From positions 1-8,153 of the forward strand of contig JAJTBL010000066.1 of assembly GCA_021286925.1 (NCBI GenBank): DNA of 8,153 nt. Reading direction: 5' to 3'. Position numbers and translations under genes: made by a program. This stretch comes from Spirochaetia bacterium. GTDB lineage: Bacteria > Spirochaetota > Spirochaetia > Treponematales > Rectinemataceae. Under the pieces are notes generated by a model. It searched no databases, was not told the DNA's origin, and saw only the letters and a list, made by a program, of their open reading frames with translations. Positions 1 to 5,859 of this stretch are shown here, in pieces; within the stretch, counting starts at the first letter, position 1, and each line of letters starts with the position of its first letter.

Positions 1-18
1 CCGTTTCCCGCTGAATAA
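1..18 (+). CDS. Possible 3' end of upstream gene (rpmA, ribosomal protein L27?)
   Basis: Frame 1 reads Pro-Phe-Pro-Ala-Glu and then a TAA stop at 16-18, followed by a gap and a terminator. Such a short tail could be the C-terminus of ribosomal protein L27, because rpmA normally precedes obg in spirochaetes and many other bacteria. Five residues cannot prove this. The assignment rests on expected gene order and on the terminator that follows, and the frame itself is uncertain. Confidence 0.25.
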   Translation, partial: PFPAE

Positions 19-63
19 GGTAAAAGAGGCTTTCCGGACTTCGTTTTCTTCAAGCATGAAAAC

Positions 64-97
64 GCCGCTCTGCTTCTTGTAGCGCGGCTTTTTTTAT
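64..97 (+). terminator. Rho-independent terminator upstream of obg
   Basis: GCCGC (64-68) pairs with GCGGC (84-88). Inside it GCT (72-74) pairs with AGC (81-83) around a 6-base loop, leaving a 3-base bulge at 69-71. A run of seven T (89-95) follows. This is a standard intrinsic terminator and should end the preceding unit, so obg probably has its own promoter or depends on readthrough. Confidence 0.7.
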
Positions 98-110
98 TGG
101 TAAGATACCA

Positions 111-134
111 CTAGGCTTAAAAAGATCAGCCTAG
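111..134. repeat. 7-bp inverted repeat in the obg leader
   Basis: CTAGGCT (111-117) and AGCCTAG (128-134) are perfect inverted copies separated by 10 A-rich bases. The dyad lies between the upstream terminator and the obg ribosome binding site. It has no T-run, so it does not look like a terminator. It could be an operator or an mRNA leader hairpin; the sequence alone does not decide. Confidence 0.5.
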
Positions 135-141
135 GTTACGC

Positions 142-146
142 AGGAG
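142..146 (+). promoter_or_regulatory. Ribosome binding site fixing the TTG start of obg
   Basis: AGGAG at 142-146 sits 6 bases before a TTG codon at 153. No in-frame ATG lies nearby, and the protein from this TTG starts in the way the Obg family does, so TTG is the likely true start. Confidence 0.75.
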
Positions 147-152
147 TTTGTA

Positions 153-1247
153 TTGATAAAATTTGCGGATGAAGCAACCATCATCGTGGCTTCAGGGAAA
201 GGCGGTGATGGCTGTGTCGCGTTCCGGCGCGAAAAATATGTACCCATGGGCGGACCGGCAGGCGGCGATGGGGGCAAAGGCGGGGATGTGATTTTTGTTG
301 TCAAGCGAAACCTGCGCACGCTGTCCTACCTTCGGTTCAAACAGACATTCAAAGCCCAGAATGGCATACCGGGGATGGGGAGAAACATGCACGGCAAGGA
401 TGGTGAAGATATGATCATTGCCGTTCCTCCCGGAACTATTATCAAGGATTACGACACCGGAGAAATCCTTAAAGATTTCGGCATGTCAACTTCCGGTACG
501 GGCGCTGAGCGGGAAGGGGAGCGCTGGGTTTTCCTAAAAGGCGGAAAAGGCGGCTGGGGCAATACCCACTTTAAAAATTCAGTCAACCAGGCTCCAAAGC
601 ATGCTCAACCGGGGCAGCCCGGGCAGGAGCGCCGGCTCAAGATTGAACTCAGACTGATCGCCGACATCGGATTGGTAGGATTCCCGAATGCCGGGAAGTC
701 AAGCCTTCTCGATGCCTTCACCAACGCGCGGCCCAAAATCGCTCCGTACCCCTTTACGACAAAAATTCCCAATCTTGGCGTTCTGACGCTTCATGACCGC
801 GATATCATCGTCGCGGATATCCCGGGGATTATCGAAGGCGCCCATGAAGGCGCTGGCCTTGGAATTCGATTTCTAAAACACATTTCGCGTACTGCCTGCC
901 TGGCTTTTTTAATCGACCTTGCTGACGATAACTGGAAAGAAGCCTATGGAATCCTCAAAGCCGAGCTGGCCTCGTTCTCCCGCGAACTTTCAGAAAAACC
1001 GCATATGGTTGTCGCGACAAAACTCGATCTCCCCGAAGTACAAGAGCGTTTTGAAGAATTCCGCGCCATGATCGCCGAGCCTGTTTTCGGCATTTCGGTA
1101 TTTTCCGGTGAGGGGTTGGAAGATTTGAAAGAGGCTTTCTTCAATCAGGTTGTGCATCAGGAAGCGAAAAACGAACAACAAACATCCGCAGTGGATGATC
1201 TTTTCGGCCTTGAGGACGGGCCTCTCGAAGAAGGAAAGCTTGAATGA
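153..1247 (+). CDS. obg: GTPase Obg/CgtA
   Basis: Obg is an essential GTPase that binds the large ribosomal subunit late in assembly and links ribosome maturation to growth and stress. The 364-residue product has the glycine-rich N-terminal Obg fold (about 1-165, with many GGxGG-like turns). The G domain follows: G1 GFPNAGKSS (176-184), the G2 threonines (202-203), G3 DIPG (222-225), G4 TKLD (289-292, Thr in place of the usual Asn) and a G5-like SVFSG (315-319). After the G domain comes only an acidic tail of about 30 residues, so the optional OCT domain is absent, as in many bacteria. The start is TTG, set by AGGAG 6 bases upstream. Its stop overlaps the nadD start (ATGA), and it heads a coupled operon. 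The family assignment is secure. Confidence 0.97.
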   Translation: MIKFADEATIIVASGKGGDGCVAFRREKYVPMGGPAGGDGGKGGDVIFVVKRNLRTLSYLRFKQTFKAQNGIPGMGRNMHGKDGEDMIIAVPPGTIIKDYDTGEILKDFGMSTSGTGAEREGERWVFLKGGKGGWGNTHFKNSVNQAPKHAQPGQPGQERRLKIELRLIADIGLVGFPNAGKSSLLDAFTNARPKIAPYPFTTKIPNLGVLTLHDRDIIVADIPGIIEGAHEGAGLGIRFLKHISRTACLAFLIDLADDNWKEAYGILKAELASFSRELSEKPHMVVATKLDLPEVQERFEEFRAMIAEPVFGISVFSGEGLEDLKEAFFNQVVHQEAKNEQQTSAVDDLFGLEDGPLEEGKLE

Positions 1248-1834
1248 AAACCGCGGTTCTCGGCGGCTCTTTCAACCCTGTCCATATCGGGCACCTCATC
1301 CTGGCGGAAGACGTCCTGAGCCAATGTGGCTACGACCGGATTCTTTTTATTCCAGCGAACATCCCCCCGCACAAGATCATTGAAGATCCGGGCCCTGATA
1401 TTCGCCTTGCAATGCTGAGAGCCGCTATCGAATGTTTTCCTGCCTTTGCCGTATCTGACTGCGAGCTGAGCCGTGAAGGCGTTTCCTACACGATTGATAC
1501 CATTCGCTACCTGAAAACTGACCTTGCCATGAAAGGGCAGATGGACGCTAAGCCCGGGCTTGTAATCGGCGATGATTTGCTTGCGGGATTTTTTAACTGG
1601 AAGGAGCCGCAAGCCCTGGCCGAAGAGGCTGAAATCATTGTTGCTCACCGGCTGTATCCCTTCCGGCTCAGCCTTCCCTATCCCCATCGGTATGTTGAGA
1701 ACACCCTCATCCCGATATCATCGTCTGAAGTGCGCGCACGAATCATGAGCGGAAGGGCCTGGCGCTCACTGCTCCCTCCTGCGGTGCAAGCAATAATCGA
1801 ACAAAAGGGGCTGTATGGATTTTCAGCATCTTGA
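1244..1834 (+). CDS. nadD: Nicotinate-nucleotide adenylyltransferase NadD
   Basis: NadD transfers AMP from ATP to nicotinate mononucleotide, giving deamido-NAD in cytoplasmic NAD biosynthesis. The 196-residue protein has the expected length. It shows the nucleotidyltransferase signature GGSFNPVHIGH (7-17, with the catalytic HxGH), PPHK (41-44), SYTIDT (81-86), a GDD turn (109-111) and the C-terminal ISSSEVR motif (158-164), which is typical of NadD rather than of CoaD. The ATG overlaps the obg stop by 4 bases, with AAGGA (1231-1235) 8 bases upstream. The 3' end overlaps the next gene by 20 bases. NadD next to a YqeK-type hydrolase and RsfS is a widely conserved arrangement in bacteria, which supports the call. 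Confidence 0.96.
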   Translation: MKTAVLGGSFNPVHIGHLILAEDVLSQCGYDRILFIPANIPPHKIIEDPGPDIRLAMLRAAIECFPAFAVSDCELSREGVSYTIDTIRYLKTDLAMKGQMDAKPGLVIGDDLLAGFFNWKEPQALAEEAEIIVAHRLYPFRLSLPYPHRYVENTLIPISSSEVRARIMSGRAWRSLLPPAVQAIIEQKGLYGFSAS

Positions 1835-2432
1835 AGCAAACATTCTGCAGTACCTCAATCTCAATGTTAAAGAAAGCCGAAAACAGCATTCACTCAGAAC
1901 CGCTGAAATGGCAGTTCGTCTGTGCGAGCGCTTTGAAGAAGATCCCAAAAGCGGTTACATCGCGGGGATCGCCCACGATATGATGAAAGATATGCCGCTT
2001 GATTTGCAATGGCAGTATGCCGAACGCCTCCATTGTATTCCTTCTGCTGACAGATTCGGATTTTCATTGCAGTCTCGTCCTGCCGGCGCCAGTTTTCTGG
2101 ACAAAATTGTCCATGGGCCTGCTTCGGCTGTCTATATTTTTGAAACATGGGAAGTGGCCAATCCCGATATTCTCGAGGCAATTGCCTGTCACGCATCCGC
2201 CGCCAAAACCATGTGCCCTTTGGCAAAAATCCTCTATATTGCCGACAAGCTCGAACCCGGCCGCGCCCATGTCAGTGAAACACTGCGATTTAAAATTGAC
2301 AGCCTGACGCTGGATGAGCTGTTTTTCCTCGCGCTGGAGAGCGTGGTAAGCTGGCTCAGGCTTCAGAATGCCTCTATTGCCCAAACAACCCTCGATTTAT
2401 ACAATAATTACACAACCAAAGCCGGAAGATGA
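1815..2432 (+). CDS. yqeK: YqeK-family HD-domain hydrolase (probable symmetrical Ap4A hydrolase)
   Basis: YqeK-family enzymes are HD-fold metallohydrolases; characterised members split diadenosine tetraphosphate (Ap4A) symmetrically into two ADP. The 205-residue protein carries the metal ligands in the expected order: His25 (KQHSLRTAE), the His54-Asp55 pair (GIAHDMMKD), His100 (VHGPAS), His126 (ACHAS) and Asp144 within IADKLEPGR (142-150), the hallmark of the family. Where members usually have H-T-T/S-G, this one has HASA, a small departure. The ATG lies inside the end of nadD, after AAAGGGG (about 1804-1809), so translation is probably coupled. The family is clear; Ap4A activity is inferred from it. 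Confidence 0.88.
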   Translation: MDFQHLEANILQYLNLNVKESRKQHSLRTAEMAVRLCERFEEDPKSGYIAGIAHDMMKDMPLDLQWQYAERLHCIPSADRFGFSLQSRPAGASFLDKIVHGPASAVYIFETWEVANPDILEAIACHASAAKTMCPLAKILYIADKLEPGRAHVSETLRFKIDSLTLDELFFLALESVVSWLRLQNASIAQTTLDLYNNYTTKAGR

Positions 2433-3607
2433 TGAAAAAGATATTCGATAAAAGCGCTATTTTGCTCTGGCTCATTATTTTGCTGTTTGCCGGATTATTG
2501 CTGGGTGGGTTTTTGTACATTCGATCCGAAAGCCTTGCTGCGCAAATTCGAACTGACAAACCAATCAGCATTTTGCTGGTCTTCGAAATGGAGAAAAAGC
2601 CGATTTCAAGCCAGCTATTGATGTTTTTCCCTGCAAAATCCAAGGCAGCCCTCGTAGATATCCCGACCAACATGGCTGTCATTTTGAAAAGCATCAAACG
2701 AATGGATCGTGTCGATTATGTTTACAAACCGCAGAATCCCAAGACCTATGTCCAGGAAATTGCAGCCTACCTCGACACCCCCATTCAAGGCTATCTGGTT
2801 TTTAGTGAAAAGAATTTGGTAAAACAGGTCGATTTGCTTGGCGGCATCCAGATTTTTATTCCTCAGATGATTCTTCAGGAGGGAAAAGATGGCATCCGTC
2901 TCCCGGGCGGCTATGTTACACTCGATGGGGATAAAGCTTTGCAATATTTGAAGTACCGGGACCCGGAGGAGACGGAAGCCGATTTTCTTGCGCGCAGGCA
3001 GAAATTCTCTCTGATGTTGATGAAGCGAATTTCCCAGAATGCCAATCTTTTGGCGTCTAAAAGCGGTGCGAACAGCATAGTTTCAGCCATGAACAGCAAT
3101 TTCAGCAATCCTGCCCGGAAATTGCTGCTGGCCCAGATGGCGAAAATCGACACGGACGCTTTACTGATACAAAAAATCACCGGCATGTACAGAACCGTAG
3201 AAGACCAACAGCTTTTCTTTCCATTTTATGACGGAGAACTGGTTCGCGACATGCTGAAGCAAACCATGACAGCCATGATTTCGAGTGATTCAACGGTTTC
3301 GACCAAGAAAAGCTATACAGTCGAAATTCTCAATGGAACCCAGGAAAAGGGACTTGCCAATAGAACAAGCGACATTTTTGAAAGCTTTGGATACAATGTC
3401 GTGTCGGTCGGCAATGCTAAAACGATGGATTATGATAAGACAATCCTTATCGATCGCTACGGCGACAAGGATGCCCTTGTCGCAATCGGCAGTGTCATCA
3501 AATGCGACAATTTTGCCGATTCTGCAGCGTACACGGGGTCGGTAAAAGCGGATTTTACGATCATACTTGGAAAAGATTTTAACGGGAGGTATTGTGTTCG
3601 ACAGTAA
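2429..3607 (+). CDS. Membrane-anchored LytR-CpsA-Psr (LCP)/LytR_C family protein with a degenerate active site
   Basis: The 392-residue protein has a short basic N-terminus, one membrane segment (about 10-31), an LCP-like domain (about 45-205) and a LytR_C domain (about 295-385, with YTVEILNGT at 296-304 and FTIILGKD at 376-383). The C-terminal part should lie outside the inner membrane. In Gram-positive bacteria LCP enzymes attach polymers to peptidoglycan. Family features kept here are VDLLGG (134-139), the LDGDKALQYLKYRDP stretch (165-179) and ARRQKF (188-193). The usual PRD motif reads PTN (79-81), losing both Arg and Asp, and the earlier sD motif is not evident. Phosphotransferase activity is therefore doubtful, and a structural or binding role is equally possible. 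ATG 2429 overlaps the yqeK stop by 4 bases; ATG 2432, one codon later, fits the GGAAG at 2424-2428 about as well. It is the fourth gene of the operon. Confidence 0.8.
   Translation: MMKKIFDKSAILLWLIILLFAGLLLGGFLYIRSESLAAQIRTDKPISILLVFEMEKKPISSQLLMFFPAKSKAALVDIPTNMAVILKSIKRMDRVDYVYKPQNPKTYVQEIAAYLDTPIQGYLVFSEKNLVKQVDLLGGIQIFIPQMILQEGKDGIRLPGGYVTLDGDKALQYLKYRDPEETEADFLARRQKFSLMLMKRISQNANLLASKSGANSIVSAMNSNFSNPARKLLLAQMAKIDTDALLIQKITGMYRTVEDQQLFFPFYDGELVRDMLKQTMTAMISSDSTVSTKKSYTVEILNGTQEKGLANRTSDIFESFGYNVVSVGNAKTMDYDKTILIDRYGDKDALVAIGSVIKCDNFADSAAYTGSVKADFTIILGKDFNGRYCVRQ
3584..3589 (+). promoter_or_regulatory. Ribosome binding site selecting the GTG start of rsfS
   Basis: GGGAGG at 3584-3589 lies 4 bases before GTG 3594. 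A longer in-frame start, TTG 3567, has no binding site upstream and would add nine residues that RsfS proteins normally lack, so GTG is preferred. Confidence 0.65.
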
Positions 3608-3953
3608 ATCACTTGCGTTTGCTGCGGGAGCTCTTCTTGCTGAACATAAGGCGGAAGATGTTATTATTCTTGATTTGCGGGGTATTGCCGGCTGGACCGA
3701 CTTTTTCGTCATCGCTACCTCTAATTCAAGCACGCACATGAAAGGGCTTGCCAGATTTATTGAAGAATTCATGGCTGCCGAAAAAATCCAGCCGCTCAAC
3801 AAACCTGTTTTAAAAGACGATGAAAGCTGGCTGCTTGAAGATATGGGCGATGTGGTTGTCCACATCATGAGCAGGGAAGCCCGAAGTTTTTATGAGCTTG
3901 AAAAGCTCTGGTTTTCTGCGCCATCGTTTAAAATCGAGGCGGGGCAGAAATAA
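3594..3953 (+). CDS. rsfS: Ribosomal silencing factor RsfS
   Basis: RsfS (RsfA/Iojap) binds ribosomal protein L14 (uL14) on the 50S subunit and blocks joining with 30S, lowering translation during starvation. The 119-residue protein has the family pattern: an N-terminal helix ending in EHKAEDVIILDLRG (17-30), TDFFVIATSNS (35-45), then WLLEDMGDVVVHI (79-91) and EARSFYELEKLW (94-105). The chosen GTG overlaps the upstream LCP gene by 14 bases and follows GGGAGG. It ends the five-gene operon, with a terminator about 26 bases after its stop. Together with Obg it gives the operon two ribosome assembly or control factors. Confidence 0.93.
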   Translation: MFDSKSLAFAAGALLAEHKAEDVIILDLRGIAGWTDFFVIATSNSSTHMKGLARFIEEFMAAEKIQPLNKPVLKDDESWLLEDMGDVVVHIMSREARSFYELEKLWFSAPSFKIEAGQK

Positions 3954-3979
3954 TTCCAACTCTCGTTTTATCAATAGAA

Positions 3980-4015
3980 AAAGGCTGCCGCAATCCTTGG
4001 ATTACGGCAGCCTTT
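3980..4015. terminator. Bidirectional terminator between rsfS and the convergent acidic-protein gene
   Basis: AAAGGCTGCCG (3980-3990) pairs with CGGCAGCCTTT (4005-4015), and AATC (3992-3995) with GATT (4000-4003) around a 4-base loop, with one C/A mismatch between the two helices. On the minus strand the hairpin is followed by TTTTTCTATT, a good T-tract. On the plus strand the tail is the weaker CCTTTGCTT. It lies between two converging genes, so it probably serves both. Confidence 0.8.
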
Positions 4016-4058
4016 GCTTGTCCTGAGAGCCAGAAAGCATCACTCAGGCTGTAGTTAT

Positions 4059-4382
4059 TTATTCGTCAAGATCTTCGTAGTCGATATCGTCTTCGTCGTC
4101 GTAGTCGATATCGTCTTCATCTTCGTCAAAGTCGTCATCATCCAAATCTTCATCATCTTCGTCATCAAAATCGTCGTCGAAGTCGTCGTCATCATCGAAG
4201 TCGTCATCGTCCAGATCTTCGTCATCCTCGTCTTCAAATTCGTCAAAATCATCATCATAGCTTTCGTCAAAATGAACCGGGGACCGAAGAACAAACTCTG
4301 ATTTTCCAGCCAGACCGTTGGCGATGGTGACAAGTTCATATTCGGATTCTGATCTGGTCGATGCACTTGAAATGGGGGTCAT
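4059..4382 (-). CDS. Small, extremely acidic repeat-containing protein of unknown function
   Basis: I do not recognise this 107-residue protein. Residues 1-42 have mixed composition, with a GLAGKSEFVLRSPV stretch (23-36). Residues 43-107 contain 52 Asp or Glu in 65 positions, and the other 13 are all Phe, Leu, Ile or Tyr. No signal peptide or membrane segment is seen, so a cytoplasmic, largely disordered polyanion is expected. A 13-residue unit beginning DEDDEDL recurs at 51-63 and 74-86, and EDDIDY recurs at 89-94 and 97-102. The gene has a strong binding site (GGAGG, 4391-4395) 8 bases before ATG 4382, a consensus -35 element upstream and a terminator downstream, all favouring a real gene. 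It lies opposite to all its neighbours. RNA polymerase delta has a similar acidic tail, but the delta N-terminal domain is absent. Nucleic-acid mimicry or binding to basic proteins is speculation. Confidence 0.75.
   Translation of the reverse strand: MTPISSASTRSESEYELVTIANGLAGKSEFVLRSPVHFDESYDDDFDEFEDEDDEDLDDDDFDDDDDFDDDFDDEDDEDLDDDDFDEDEDDIDYDDEDDIDYEDLDE
4077..4124. repeat. Two tandem 24-base units in the acidic-protein gene
   Basis: Bases 4077-4100 and 4101-4124 are direct tandem copies differing at 2 of 24 positions; both begin GTAGTCGATATCGTCTTC. They encode the repeated EDDIDY segment at the C-terminus of the minus-strand protein. The rest of the acidic region (4125-4260) is a looser GTC/ATC/TTC triplet-rich tract. 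Confidence 0.85.
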
Positions 4383-4425
4383 TGTTTACTCCTCCCTGCA
4401 GGAAACTGAAACGGAAATTTACGCT

Positions 4426-4454
4426 ACCATGCGCAGAAATCAGGATATTGTCAA
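4426..4454 (-). promoter_or_regulatory. Candidate sigma70 promoter for the acidic-protein gene
   Basis: On the minus strand a perfect TTGACA (4449-4454) is followed after 17 bases by CATGGT (4426-4431), a poor -10 match (3 of 6). Transcription would start about 35 bases before the ATG. The -35 element is convincing and the -10 element is not. Confidence 0.4.
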
Positions 4455-4510
4455 GACTTCTCGTGTTGTTCTGCAACGAAAATCTAAAGAGCATTGAAGA
4501 TTCTGTCAAC

Positions 4511-4516
4511 TATAAA
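4511..4516 (+). promoter_or_regulatory. Possible -10 element upstream of ispE
   Basis: TATAAA at 4511-4516 lies in the divergent gap, about 80 bases before the ispE ATG. No good -35 hexamer is found at the right distance, so this is only a candidate. A promoter somewhere in this gap is expected because the upstream gene points the other way. Confidence 0.3.
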
Positions 4517-4593
4517 AAGAGATAAATCGATGCTTTTTCGGGAAATTCGCTTCTTCTTTGACAAAAAGCATAAAAAGCAATACAGTCGAATCC

Positions 4594-5496
4594 ATGAATC
4601 GTGAAATCAGCATTACAGCCTCGGCAAAAATTAATATTGGCCTAGCCGTCGGTGAGCCTTTGCCGGACGGCTATCATCCTATTGTCTCGATTTTTCAAGC
4701 GGTAAGCCTGTATGATGAGCTGACAATTCGGTGCGATGGCAGGCTCAATGGTATTAAAGTCGCGGGAGCTTTCGACTGCCTGCCGGAAAACACGACGGTT
4801 TATAAAGCCGCGAAGCTTTTTGGAGAACAGCTTGGCGAAGATATCGCTGTTGAAATTTCGGTAGAAAAGGGAATCCCCGCACGGGCAGGGATGGGAGGCG
4901 GTTCTTCTGACGCTGCGGCAGTCCTTGTTGGGCTCAATCGCCTGTACGGGAATCCCTTTGAGCAGGCTCAGCTTGCGCTGCTAGGGAAGCGGGTAGGGGC
5001 TGATGTGCCATATTTTATTGCAGGGAAAGGAACTGCATTAGTCACTGGCATCGGAGATATTGTTGAACCTCTTCGTACGAGAAACGATTTCTGGATTGTC
5101 ATGGTTCTTCCGGATGTCGAGATTGCAACACCATGGGCCTATGCACAGCTTGATGCAATGCGGCGCGATGTTCGAGATGCGTTGTTTAATTCGAACCAAT
5201 TTTTGGAAGCAAAGTTCAGAATGCCCAAGATGTACTATGAGGCCTTGAGGGATTGGGATTTTGTCAATGATTTTCAGGCGGTTGTGACGGCGAATTTTCC
5301 TGATCTTGTGAAAGTCCCTGAGGTTCTAAAATCTGAAGGTGCAATCCTTGTTGCTTTGACAGGGTCCGGTTCTGGCTTTTTCGGAATATTCGAGAGCCAG
5401 TCGCAGGCTGAGCGGGCTTCCAAGTCGATGAAAATACCCGGCACTCAGAAAATCATGGTGATAAAACCGCTTGAAACAACTCTAAAACTAGGGTAA
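4594..5496 (+). CDS. ispE: 4-diphosphocytidyl-2-C-methyl-D-erythritol kinase IspE
   Basis: IspE phosphorylates CDP-methylerythritol with ATP in the non-mevalonate (MEP) pathway to isoprenoids. The 300-residue protein is a full-length GHMP kinase. It has SAKINIGL (10-17, with the substrate-binding Lys12), the ATP-binding glycine-rich loop around AGMGGGSSDAAA (98-109), GADVPYF (135-141, with catalytic Asp138) and the C-terminal TGSGSGFFGIF (256-266). ATG 4594 puts the AKIN motif near residue 11, as usual in the family. A TTG at 4558 would add 12 residues. Neither start has a clear ribosome binding site, so the start remains somewhat open. It begins a new plus-strand unit after the divergent gap. 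Its last bases overlap a candidate promoter for spoVG. Confidence 0.95.
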   Translation: MNREISITASAKINIGLAVGEPLPDGYHPIVSIFQAVSLYDELTIRCDGRLNGIKVAGAFDCLPENTTVYKAAKLFGEQLGEDIAVEISVEKGIPARAGMGGGSSDAAAVLVGLNRLYGNPFEQAQLALLGKRVGADVPYFIAGKGTALVTGIGDIVEPLRTRNDFWIVMVLPDVEIATPWAYAQLDAMRRDVRDALFNSNQFLEAKFRMPKMYYEALRDWDFVNDFQAVVTANFPDLVKVPEVLKSEGAILVALTGSGSGFFGIFESQSQAERASKSMKIPGTQKIMVIKPLETTLKLG

Positions 5497-5499
5497 TAT
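5471..5499 (+). promoter_or_regulatory. Candidate promoter for spoVG inside the end of ispE
   Basis: TTGAAA (5471-5476, 5 of 6 matches) and TAATAT (5494-5499, 4 of 6) are separated by exactly 17 bases. The -10 element overlaps the ispE stop codon. A start near 5506 would give a leader of about 33 bases before the spoVG ATG. Confidence 0.45.
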
Positions 5500-5505
5500 T
5501 AAAAA

Positions 5506-5519
5506 AGTAACTGCTTACT
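5506..5519. repeat. Short inverted repeat in the spoVG leader
   Basis: AGTAA (5506-5510) and TTACT (5515-5519) are inverted around CTGC, just before the spoVG ribosome binding site at 5523-5528. The 5-bp A/T-rich stem is weak as a hairpin, so it is noted only as a possible protein-binding dyad. Confidence 0.3.
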
Positions 5520-5538
5520 ACAAAGGAGCGTCCTTGCC

Positions 5539-5823
5539 ATGGAAATAACGGACATCCGCATCCGCAAGGTTCCGACCGAGGGAAAACTGAAGGCTTATGT
5601 TACTGTAACGTTTGACGAATGCTTTGTTGTGCATAATGTGAAGATCATCGAAGGAAAAAACGGAGTCTTCATTGCGATGCCCAGCAGAAGGACAAAAACC
5701 GGAGAGTACAAGGACATTGCTCATCCTATTTGTCCTGACTTTCGAACAAAGTTGCAGGAGCGAATCCTGACTGCGTACTCGACGGATGCAGGAAGCGACG
5801 ATTCCGTGCCGGAGTTTGACTGA
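5539..5823 (+). CDS. spoVG: SpoVG family nucleic-acid-binding regulator
   Basis: SpoVG proteins are small, site-specific DNA- and RNA-binding regulators. In Borrelia and Staphylococcus they control virulence and metabolic genes, and in Bacillus they affect septation and sporulation. The 94-residue protein has the usual length and the family core: EITDIRIRKV (2-11), then LKAYVTVTFD (17-26), FVVHNVKIIEGKNGVFIAMP (29-48) and SRRTKTGEYKDIAHPI (49-64). The last of these contains the basic stretch involved in nucleic-acid binding, followed by a C-terminal helix and an acidic tail. AAGGAG (5523-5528) lies 10 bases before the ATG. The gene is 42 bases after ispE and 36 bases before a tRNA gene, and it may have its own promoter within the end of ispE. 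Spirochaetes do not sporulate, so the name reflects homology only. Confidence 0.96.
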   Translation: MEITDIRIRKVPTEGKLKAYVTVTFDECFVVHNVKIIEGKNGVFIAMPSRRTKTGEYKDIAHPICPDFRTKLQERILTAYSTDAGSDDSVPEFD

Positions 5824-5859
5824 TTCTCGCTCGTTTTTGCAGTTTTACTTCTCAAACAT

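Noticed and set aside
1157..1687. 176-residue minus-strand frame opposite nadD
   Set aside because: It lies entirely opposite the ends of obg and nadD, whose motifs are unambiguous on the plus strand, and shows no recognisable domain.
3567..3593. Longer rsfS start at TTG 3567
   Set aside because: There is no ribosome binding site upstream, and the added residues are not part of the RsfS family pattern. GGGAGG points to GTG 3594.
4014..4301. Plus-strand open frame encoding a Val/Ile/Phe-rich 95-residue sequence, superficially like a membrane protein
   Set aside because: It is the complement of the Asp/Glu codon tract of the minus-strand acidic gene (GTC, ATC and TTC triplets read as Val, Ile, Phe). 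It crosses the terminator and has no ribosome binding site.
4055..4366. Second minus-strand frame rich in Thr, Met and Lys across the acidic tract
   Set aside because: It is a frame-shifted reading of the same GAT/GAC/GAA repeats. Only the acidic frame has a good ribosome binding site and silent-only differences between repeats.
4059..4382. Identity as the RNA polymerase delta subunit (rpoE)
   Set aside because: The acidic tail is similar, but the N-terminal winged-helix domain of delta is absent; only about 42 non-acidic residues precede the tail.
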